Source: Aequorivita sp. (GTDB taxonomy: Bacteria > Bacteroidota > Bacteroidia > Flavobacteriales > Flavobacteriaceae). From it: a DNA stretch of 8,297 nt. Positions 1 to 6,604 of this stretch are shown piece after piece (position 1 is the first letter of the stretch; each line of letters starts with the position of its first letter). The notes beneath the pieces are model-generated. The model was not told the DNA's origin and searched no databases. It worked only from the letters and a program-made list of their open reading frames with translations. A program made the position numbers and the translations under genes. The DNA lies in NCBI GenBank assembly GCA_020435865.1, contig JAGQYZ010000040.1, forward strand, positions 1 through 8,297, written 5' to 3'.

Positions 1-774
1 GAAGATGTTACCGAAATTATTTTGAACCTTAAACAAGTTCGTTTCAAAAGACAGATTGATGAAATAGATAACGAAACCGTTACTATCTCCGTTTCTGGAA
101 ACGAGCAGTTGAAAGCGGGTGATTTCCAAAAATTCATTTCAGGTTTCCAAGTATTGAACCCAGATTTGGTTCTTTGCAATATGGACAAGAAAGTGAACCT
201 AAATTTCGAAATTACTATCGAAAAAGGTCGCGGTTATGTTCCTGCTGAAGAGAACAAAAAAGCGAACGCTCCTTTGGGAACCATCTTTACAGACTCTATC
301 TACACTCCTATAAAAAATGTGAAGTACAGTATTGAAAACTTCCGTGTAGAGCAAAAGACCGATTACGAAAAATTGGTTTTCGAAATTGTAACAGACGGAT
401 CTATTCACCCAAAAGATGCATTGACCGAAGCTGCAAAAACATTAATCCACCACTTTATGTTGTTCAGTGATGAACGCATTACTTTGGAGGCAGATGAAAT
501 TGCACAAACTGAAACTTATGATGAAGAATCCCTTCACATGCGTCAGTTGCTTAAAACAAAATTAGTAGATATGGATCTTTCGGTTCGTGCGCTAAACTGT
601 TTGAAAGCTGCAGAAGTTGATACCTTGGGAGATCTTGTTTCTTTCAACAAAAATGACTTGATGAAGTTCCGTAACTTCGGTAAAAAATCGCTTACAGAGC
701 TTGAAGAGCTTGTAAACGTGAAAGGCCTAAACTTCGGGATGGATCTTGCAAAATATAAATTAGATAAAGATTAG
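1..774 (+). CDS. rpoA: DNA-directed RNA polymerase subunit alpha (5'-truncated by window edge)
   Basis: This is the alpha subunit of RNA polymerase, which dimerises to scaffold beta/beta' assembly and contacts promoter DNA and activators through its C-terminal domain. The frame is open from base 1 ([12 protein letters not shown]), inside the N-terminal domain, so the gene begins upstream; the TTG at 22 is an internal Leu codon, not a start. About 257 residues are present; with a usual family length near 330, roughly 70 residues are missing. The N-terminal domain core is visible ([12 protein letters not shown] at about fragment residues 74-85). A charged linker follows, then a complete C-terminal domain with helix-hairpin-helix character ([12 protein letters not shown], then [13 protein letters not shown]). 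The Arg in SVRAL sits where E. coli Arg265 contacts UP-element DNA. rplQ follows 65 nt downstream, the standard arrangement at the end of the alpha operon. Identification is secure. Confidence 0.97.
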   Translation, partial: EDVTEIILNLKQVRFKRQIDEIDNETVTISVSGNEQLKAGDFQKFISGFQVLNPDLVLCNMDKKVNLNFEITIEKGRGYVPAEENKKANAPLGTIFTDSIYTPIKNVKYSIENFRVEQKTDYEKLVFEIVTDGSIHPKDALTEAAKTLIHHFMLFSDERITLEADEIAQTETYDEESLHMRQLLKTKLVDMDLSVRALNCLKAAEVDTLGDLVSFNKNDLMKFRNFGKKSLTELEELVNVKGLNFGMDLAKYKLDKD

Positions 775-839
775 TTAATACGTCATATTTTGCTCCCCAA
801 AGTGGGTTGATGCAAGATGATGATTAAAACAAAAATGTC

Positions 840-1349
840 ATGAGACACGGAAAAAAAATAAATCACTTAGGTAGAAAAACCGCACATAGACACTCTATGT
901 TGGCAAACATGGCTTGTTCACTTGTTGAGCACAAACGTATCAACACTACTGTTGCAAAAGCAAAAGCGTTGAAACAATTTGTAGAGCCATTGGTAACAAA
1001 GTCTAAGGAAGATACCACACATAACCGTCGTTTGGTTTTTGCTAAATTGCGTCAAAAAGAAGCAGTTGCAGAACTTTTCAGAACTGTTGCGCCAAAAGTT
1101 GGTGATCGTCCGGGAGGTTATACCCGAATCATTAAATTGGGTAATCGTTTAGGTGATAATGCTGATATGGCAATGATAGAGCTTGTAGATTTCAACGAAA
1201 TTTATAACGCTGGCAAAGCTACCAAGAAGAAATCTACTCGTAGAAGTCGTCGTGGAAGTGGCTCAGGAACTGAAGCCACTGCCGCTGCACCTGCTGCAAA
1301 AGCTGCTCCAGCAAAAGCTGAAAAAGAAGCCAAGAAAGAAGAAGAATAA
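840..1349 (+). CDS. rplQ: 50S ribosomal protein L17 with extended C-terminal tail
   Basis: This is bacterial L17 (bL17), a large-subunit protein near the peptide exit region. The family opening is unmistakable: [20 protein letters not shown], followed by [17 protein letters not shown] and [16 protein letters not shown]. The core ends around residue 122 with [20 protein letters not shown] and the IELVDFNE segment. Residues from about 125 to 169 form a low-complexity tail: first basic ([15 protein letters not shown]), then Ala-rich, then ending in KKEEE. E. coli L17 is about 127 residues; C-terminal extensions like this are, as I recall, common in Bacteroidota. The ATG at 840 has no Shine-Dalgarno but lies in an A-rich context. 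An overlapping ATG-TCA-TGA at 835-843 is a two-codon frame of doubtful meaning. Most likely co-transcribed with rpoA and terminated by the hairpin at 1377-1408. Confidence 0.97.
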   Translation: MRHGKKINHLGRKTAHRHSMLANMACSLVEHKRINTTVAKAKALKQFVEPLVTKSKEDTTHNRRLVFAKLRQKEAVAELFRTVAPKVGDRPGGYTRIIKLGNRLGDNADMAMIELVDFNEIYNAGKATKKKSTRRSRRGSGSGTEATAAAPAAKAAPAKAEKEAKKEEE

Positions 1350-1376
1350 ATGAATTTGAATTCATTAAATAACAAA

Positions 1377-1408
1377 GGGATAAGCGTTTTCGTTTATCCC
1401 TTTTTTTT
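1377..1408 (+). terminator. Intrinsic terminator after rplQ
   Basis: A 10-bp stem, GGGATAAGCG (1377-1386) with CGTTTATCCC (1391-1400), including one G-T wobble, closes a TTTT loop. It is followed directly by eight Ts (1401-1408). It lies 27 nt after the rplQ stop and would end the ribosomal-protein/alpha operon before carA. Confidence 0.93.
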
Positions 1409-1412
1409 ATAC

Positions 1413-1420
1413 TATTTTTG
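1413..1420 (+). promoter_or_regulatory. Probable Bacteroidota -7 promoter element for carA
   Basis: TATTTTTG matches the Bacteroidota -7 consensus TAnnTTTG at every fixed position. It sits just after the rplQ terminator and 71 nt before the preferred carA ATG. No convincing -33 TTG/TTTG lies at the expected distance: that region falls in the terminator stem (TTTTCGTTT). The call therefore rests on the -7 match and its position. It predicts transcription starting near 1425-1428 with a leader of about 65 nt. Confidence 0.5.
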
Positions 1421-1491
1421 CAAAGAATTTTGAAAACCTGAAATTATCACTCTGAACTTGTTAAAGGGTGAAACTTGAAATCCTTCAAAGA

Positions 1492-2613
1492 ATGAAATAC
1501 CAAGCACGAAAAAAAGCACTTATTTTACTGGCAGATGGAACCATTTTCTACGGAAAAGCGGTTGGAAACAAAGAAGGCTCAGCCTTTGGCGAGGTTTGTT
1601 TTAACACAGGAATGACTGGCTACCAAGAAATTTTTACGGATCCTTCTTACTTCGGACAAATTATGGTTGCCACTAACGCCCACATCGGGAATTATGGAAC
1701 AAATAGGGATGAAGTAGAATCTGAAGGAATAAAAATCGCAGGTCTGGTGGTGCGTAATTTCAGTTACCATTATTCTCGGGTTGCGGCGGACAGTTCCTTG
1801 GAAGAATTTTTAAATAAAAACAATTTGCTCGCCATCAGTGATGTGGACACACGGGCGCTGGTAAGCTACATTCGCGACAACGGCGCAATGAATGCGGTAA
1901 TTTCTACGGAAGTTGACAATATTGAAGACTTGAAGAAACGGTTGGCTGCAGTGCCAGATATGAACGGTTTGGAACTCGCTTCAAAAGTTTCTACCACGGC
2001 CCCTTATTTTTTCGGAAATGAAAATGCAAAGTATAAGATTTCTGCATTGGATCTGGGCATAAAGAAAAATATTCTTCGAAATCTTGCTAAAAGAGATTGT
2101 TACATAAAAGTATTCCCCTATAACACTTCTTTTTCAGAGATGGAAGCCTTCAATCCCGACGGTTATTTTATCTCCAATGGTCCTGGCGATCCAGAACCAC
2201 TCCACAGCGCAATAGAAGTTGTGAAAACAATTTTGGATAAAGAACTTCCGATGTTTGGAATCTGTTTGGGCCATCAAGTTTTGGCTTTGGCAAATGGAAT
2301 TTCTACCTATAAAATGCACAATGGCCACCGCGGAATAAATCACCCTGTTATGAATTTGATAAGTGGTAAAGGTGAAATCACTTCACAAAACCACGGTTTC
2401 GCAATAAATAGGGAAGAGGCTGAAGCCAATCCAAATATAGAAATAACTCACGAACATCTGAACGATCACACTGCGGCGGGAATTCGACTGAAAAACAAAC
2501 CAGCATTTTCAGTTCAGTATCATCCCGAAGCAAGTCCGGGACCACACGATGCTTCCTATCTTTTTGATCAATTCATCGAAAGCATTGAAAAACATAAATT
2601 ACAAACTGCATAA
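1492..2613 (+). CDS. carA: Carbamoyl-phosphate synthase small (glutaminase) subunit
   Basis: CarA hydrolyses glutamine and channels ammonia to CarB, which makes carbamoyl phosphate for arginine and pyrimidine synthesis. The product is 373 aa from the ATG at 1492. An N-terminal CPSase small-chain domain (about residues 1-150, with FNTGMTGYQEIFTDPSY and the DTRALV segment) precedes a class I glutamine amidotransferase domain (about 183-365). Visible catalytic features are FISNGPGDP (227-234), the nucleophile Cys258 in FGICLGHQ, and His344 with Glu346 in QYHPEASPG; these match the E. coli Cys269/His353/Glu355 triad. A GTG at 1468 would add eight residues (ending in MKYQ), but homologues as I know them begin at MKYQARKKAL, so the ATG is preferred. 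carB is not adjacent: the next gene is eno, beyond a terminator, so the large subunit must be elsewhere. This separation is, as I recall, usual in Flavobacteriia. Confidence 0.96.
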   Translation: MKYQARKKALILLADGTIFYGKAVGNKEGSAFGEVCFNTGMTGYQEIFTDPSYFGQIMVATNAHIGNYGTNRDEVESEGIKIAGLVVRNFSYHYSRVAADSSLEEFLNKNNLLAISDVDTRALVSYIRDNGAMNAVISTEVDNIEDLKKRLAAVPDMNGLELASKVSTTAPYFFGNENAKYKISALDLGIKKNILRNLAKRDCYIKVFPYNTSFSEMEAFNPDGYFISNGPGDPEPLHSAIEVVKTILDKELPMFGICLGHQVLALANGISTYKMHNGHRGINHPVMNLISGKGEITSQNHGFAINREEAEANPNIEITHEHLNDHTAAGIRLKNKPAFSVQYHPEASPGPHDASYLFDQFIESIEKHKLQTA

Positions 2614-2619
2614 AACCAT

Positions 2620-2654
2620 AAACCTGACAGGTTCTAAAACCGTCAGGTTTTTTT
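2620..2654 (+). terminator. Intrinsic terminator after carA (bulged palindromic hairpin)
   Basis: Nine pairs, AAACCTGAC (2620-2628) with GTCAGGTTT (2642-2650), continue past a single bulged A (2629) into GGTT/AACC (2630-2633 with 2638-2641), closing a CTAA loop. The 3' arm runs into a T tract up to 2654. It lies six bases after the carA stop. The CCTGACAGGTT core resembles palindromic intergenic hairpins I associate with Bacteroidota genomes, so it may belong to a dispersed family. Confidence 0.88.
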
Positions 2655-2661
2655 GATATAG

Positions 2662-3981
<1,320 letters not shown>

Positions 3982-3998
3982 TTTTAAATTAATGAATT

Positions 3999-4027
3999 AA
4001 AAACCCCACCATTGGTGGGGTTTTTTT
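3999..4027 (+). terminator. Intrinsic terminator after eno
   Basis: A perfect stem of CCCCACC (4004-4010) with GGTGGGG (4014-4020), extended by five A-T pairs outward, closes a short ATT loop. The T tract runs 4021-4027. It starts 17 nt after the eno stop. The A run on the 5' side also gives a T tract on the opposite strand, so it could act in both directions, but no convergent gene is present. Confidence 0.94.
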
Positions 4028-4053
4028 ATATTATGAAAATAGGCTGTATAACT

Positions 4054-4074
4054 GATTATTTAAGGATTATTTAA
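4054..4074 (+). repeat. 11-nt-period tandem repeat upstream of gltA
   Basis: GATTATTTAA occurs twice (4054-4063 and 4065-4074) with a one-base spacer, giving a period of 11 nt, close to one helical turn. It lies 88 nt before the gltA ATG, upstream of the likely promoter region. The spacing would suit two protomers bound on the same DNA face, but in such AT-rich DNA it may also be chance. The remainder of 4028-4162 holds no open gene that I can support. Confidence 0.4.
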
Positions 4075-4118
4075 CCTAAGATAAGCAATGAATGTTAAAA
4101 AAATTCCTTGAGATTTTG

Positions 4119-4134
4119 TATTTTTACATTTCTG
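4119..4134 (+). promoter_or_regulatory. Possible gltA promoter (-7-like elements)
   Basis: Two overlapping near matches to TAnnTTTG lie here: TATTTTTA (4119-4126) and TACATTTC (4125-4132), each differing at the last base. A TTG at 4108-4110 is too close to either for ideal -33 spacing. gltA must be driven from somewhere between the eno terminator and its ATG, and this is the best candidate stretch I see, leaving a leader of roughly 20-35 nt. Confidence 0.3.
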
Positions 4135-4162
4135 AATAAATTAAAAAACACACATATATTTT

Positions 4163-5449
4163 ATGGCAAAGATGGCAACCCTCGAGATAGACGGCAAAAA
4201 ATACGAATTTCCCATTGTGGAAGGAACTGAAAATGAATTAGGGATAGATATAAAAAGCCTTCGTGGTGACACTGGTGGTGTTGTTACACTAGATCCGGGA
4301 TATAAAAATACTGGAGCTTGTGAGAGTGCCATAACATTTTTAGATGGTGAAAAAGGAATTCTACGCTATCGTGGCTATGCTATTGAAGAACTTGCGGAAA
4401 AGGCACATTTCTTGGAAGTTTGCTACCTACTAATTTTTGGTGAATTGCCAACTCAGTTACAACTAGCTAAATTCCATGAAGATATTAAGGCACAATCACA
4501 TGTTGATGAAGATGTGAAAAGAATTTTGGACGGTTTTCCTAAAGCTGCACATCCTATGGGCGTACTATCTTCTTTGACATCTGCTCTGGTGGCATTTAAC
4601 CCTTCTTCAGTAAACGTAGATAGCGAGGAAGATATGTATAAAGCCATTGTGAAAATTCTGGGAAAATTTCCAGTTTTGACGGCTTGGACATATAGAAAAC
4701 GTATGGGGCTACCATTGGATTATGGTGGAGATTCCTTGGGTTATGTGGACAATTTCCTCAAGATGATGTTCAAAAAACCGAATGGAGAATACGTTACCAA
4801 TGAAACTGTTTTGGAATCCTTAGATAAACTATTGATTCTTCACGCTGACCACGAACAGAATTGCTCCACTTCAACGGTACGTATTGTAGGATCTTCACAC
4901 GCTGGTCTTTTTGTTTCTATTTCTGCAGGAATTGCTGCACTATGGGGGCCACTTCACGGAGGAGCCAACCAAGCAGTTATTGAAATGCTGGAAGCTATTA
5001 AAGAGGATGGCGGCGACACCAAAAAATTTATGGCAAAGGCGAAAGACAAAGATGATCCTTTCCGTTTGATGGGCTTTGGGCATAGAGTCTATAAAAATTT
5101 CGACCCTCGAGCCAAAATTATCAAAAAAGCAGCCGATGGAGTTTTGGATGCCTTAGGAATTGATGACCCCGTGTTGGCTATTGCCAAAGGTCTTGAAAAA
5201 GAAGCATTGGAAGACAGCTATTTTGTGGATCGAAAATTATATCCCAACGTAGATTTCTATTCGGGAATCATATATCGCGCTATGGGAATCCCTGTGGAGA
5301 TGTTTACTCCTATGTTTGCACTGGGAAGACTCCCCGGATGGATTGCGCAATGGCGGGAAATGCGCCTTCGAAAAGAACCCATTGGGCGCCCAAGACAAGT
5401 GTATATTGGCGAACCATTAAGAGCTTTTAAGGATATCGATTATCGATAG
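4163..5449 (+). CDS. gltA: Citrate synthase, type II (GltA-like)
   Basis: Citrate synthase condenses acetyl-CoA and oxaloacetate to citrate at entry to the TCA cycle. The 428-aa length matches the E. coli-type (hexameric, type II) enzyme of 427 aa, including the N-terminal beta domain (LEIDGKKYEFPIVEGTENELGIDI). The catalytic triad is visible as His265 in WGPLHGGAN, His307 in the signature GFGHRVYKNFDPRA, and Asp364 in PNVDFYSG, equivalent to E. coli His264/His305/Asp362. Other conserved blocks are HADHEQNCSTSTVR (227-240) and the C-terminal GRPRQVYIG. The ATG at 4163 gives MAKMATLEIDG; a second ATG at 4172 (codon 4) would also keep the domain. Allosteric NADH sensitivity, found in some type II enzymes, cannot be judged by eye. 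Bounded by terminators on both sides, so probably its own unit, or shared by read-through with the next gene. Confidence 0.97.
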   Translation: MAKMATLEIDGKKYEFPIVEGTENELGIDIKSLRGDTGGVVTLDPGYKNTGACESAITFLDGEKGILRYRGYAIEELAEKAHFLEVCYLLIFGELPTQLQLAKFHEDIKAQSHVDEDVKRILDGFPKAAHPMGVLSSLTSALVAFNPSSVNVDSEEDMYKAIVKILGKFPVLTAWTYRKRMGLPLDYGGDSLGYVDNFLKMMFKKPNGEYVTNETVLESLDKLLILHADHEQNCSTSTVRIVGSSHAGLFVSISAGIAALWGPLHGGANQAVIEMLEAIKEDGGDTKKFMAKAKDKDDPFRLMGFGHRVYKNFDPRAKIIKKAADGVLDALGIDDPVLAIAKGLEKEALEDSYFVDRKLYPNVDFYSGIIYRAMGIPVEMFTPMFALGRLPGWIAQWREMRLRKEPIGRPRQVYIGEPLRAFKDIDYR

Positions 5450-5469
5450 CGCATCTATTAAAAGATACG

Positions 5470-5496
5470 AAGCATCCGTTTTTACGGATGCTTTTT
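5470..5496 (+). terminator. Intrinsic terminator after gltA, abutting the next gene
   Basis: A perfect 10-bp stem, AAGCATCCGT (5470-5479) with ACGGATGCTT (5484-5493), closes a TTTT loop, and Ts continue to 5496. It lies 20 nt after the gltA stop but only 14 nt before the ATG of the downstream gene. That leaves almost no room for a separate promoter after it. Confidence 0.9.
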
Positions 5497-5510
5497 CATA
5501 TACATAACTT

Positions 5511-6425
5511 ATGATTAAATTACATGTCAACGATGAAATATCTAGACTAAGAGCAGTCGTTTTAGGAACAGCGCGAAGCAACGGCCCTACACCCAAACTT
5601 CAAGATGCGTACGATCCCAAATCGGCAGAACACATTAAAGCCGGAACGTATCCCGTAGAAGACGATATGGTGAACGAAATGGAAGCTGTGGCCCAAGTTT
5701 TCAAGAAATATGGTGTTACCGTGTATCGTCCGGATGTAATACGAGATTACAATCAAATTTTTGCAAGGGATATAGCTTTTGTGATTGATGATAAATTTAT
5801 TTACGGCAATATTTTAGAAGATCGCTCTAAAGAAATTGATGCCTTGGATTATGTAATTGACCAGATTGAGGATTCAAAAATTATAGAATTCCCCGAAGAT
5901 GCACACATTGAAGGGGGAGACGTGATGCCTTGGGGAGATTATATTTTTGTTGGAGCTTATTATGGAGATGACTATCCAAGTTTTATTACTGCACGTACAA
6001 ATATGAATGCCGTAAAACACCTTCAGAAATTGTTTCCTCATAAAAAGGTAAAATCTTTCAACCTTAAAAAAAGTAATACCGTTGCCGAAGATAATGCACT
6101 TCATTTAGATTGTTGCTTTCAACCATTGGGTAAAGGAAAAGCTATCATACATAAAGAAGGCTTCTTGATTGAAGCGGAATATAAATGGCTTATTGATTTT
6201 TTCGGGAAAGACAATTGCTTTCATATTACCAAGAACGAAATGTATAATATGAACAGTAACATATTTTCTATTTCACCAGACGTAGTTATTTCAGAAAAAA
6301 CCTTTACCAGATTGAACGCTTGGCTCCGCAAACAAGGTTTTACGGTTGAAGAAGTACCTTATTCTGAAATCTCCAAACAAGAAGGATTACTTCGCTGCAC
6401 AACGATGCCTTTGGTTCGTGATTAG
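5511..6425 (+). CDS. Dimethylarginine dimethylaminohydrolase/amidinotransferase-family protein (pentein fold), substrate unknown
   Basis: The 304-aa product belongs to the guanidino-group-modifying superfamily (arginine deiminase, DDAH, glycine amidinotransferase), which uses a Cys nucleophile to attack the guanidinium carbon. Visible motifs in order are IFARDIAF (83-90, substrate-binding Arg-Asp region), HIEGGDVM (132-139, Glu134 and Asp137), HLDCCF (198-203, catalytic His198) and RCTTMPLVRD (295-304, nucleophile Cys296) at the extreme C-terminus. The catalytic set therefore looks complete. The length lies between typical DDAH (about 255-285) and arginine deiminase (about 400). There is no signal peptide or membrane segment, so it is cytoplasmic. 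It follows gltA by 61 nt, with a terminator in between; no arginine deiminase pathway partners (ornithine carbamoyltransferase, carbamate kinase, arginine/ornithine antiporter) are in view. Hydrolysis of methylarginine, arginine or another guanidino compound, or amidino transfer, all remain possible. The superfamily call is confident; the substrate is not. Confidence 0.85.
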   Translation: MIKLHVNDEISRLRAVVLGTARSNGPTPKLQDAYDPKSAEHIKAGTYPVEDDMVNEMEAVAQVFKKYGVTVYRPDVIRDYNQIFARDIAFVIDDKFIYGNILEDRSKEIDALDYVIDQIEDSKIIEFPEDAHIEGGDVMPWGDYIFVGAYYGDDYPSFITARTNMNAVKHLQKLFPHKKVKSFNLKKSNTVAEDNALHLDCCFQPLGKGKAIIHKEGFLIEAEYKWLIDFFGKDNCFHITKNEMYNMNSNIFSISPDVVISEKTFTRLNAWLRKQGFTVEEVPYSEISKQEGLLRCTTMPLVRD

Positions 6426-6491
6426 TTCAAAAAAATCAAGTTTTAAATATCTAGTTTTTCAGATTGTGAAAAGTGTACAATTTGTTAGGCA

Positions 6492-6529
6492 TTGTAACTA
6501 ATTGTTATTCCTATTAATAATTGTTACAA
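6492..6529 (+). repeat. Imperfect inverted repeat with embedded direct repeats upstream of the peptidase gene
   Basis: TTGTAAC-T-AATT (6492-6503) is the reverse complement of AATTGTTACAA (6519-6529) except for one extra T; the loop is about 15 nt. The same stretch contains TAATTGTTA twice (6499-6507 and 6518-6526), 19 nt apart. It could be an operator or a weak RNA hairpin; low complexity makes chance a real alternative. Confidence 0.4.
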
Positions 6530-6575
6530 GCCCTTATTTAACAAAAAAACGGCCCCCACTTTCACAAAAAATTAG

Positions 6576-6583
6576 TAAACTTG
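6576..6583 (+). promoter_or_regulatory. Possible -7 element for the peptidase gene
   Basis: TAAACTTG matches TAnnTTTG at five of six fixed positions and sits 21 nt before the TTG start. No matching TTG/TTTG -33 element is visible upstream, so this is a weak call. If correct, the leader is only around 15 nt. Confidence 0.25.
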
Positions 6584-6604
6584 GCATATCAAAATTTTAA
6601 CAAT

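Larger units (their letters stand above)
6426..6604 (+). other. 179-nt intergenic spacer, AT-rich, without a clear terminator
   Basis: No open gene is supportable here. A weak AT stem, TTTTCA (6456-6461) with TGAAAA (6467-6472), has no T tract and is a poor terminator. An imperfect inverted repeat is annotated separately. The short CGGCCCCC run (6549-6556) stands out in the AT-rich context. The spacer must hold the peptidase promoter unless read-through from upstream supplies it. Confidence 0.6.

Noticed and set aside
22..774. A TTG at 22 as the start of rpoA
   Set aside because: The frame is open from base 1 and encodes conserved alpha residues (EDVTEII) before it; the gene is simply cut by the window edge.
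790..805. CCCA-AAG-TGGG hairpin between rpoA and rplQ as a terminator or L17 control element
   Set aside because: The stem has only about four pairs and lacks a T tract; not enough to claim regulation.
835..843. Two-codon ATG-TCA-TGA frame overlapping the rplQ start as a regulatory mini-ORF
   Set aside because: Such overlaps arise easily by chance and there is no ribosome binding site to support use.
1349..1366. Inverted repeat AATGAATT-TG-AATTCATT just after the rplQ stop
   Set aside because: It is a short, all-AT-rich palindrome with a two-base loop and no T tract; the nearby GC-containing hairpin is the credible terminator.
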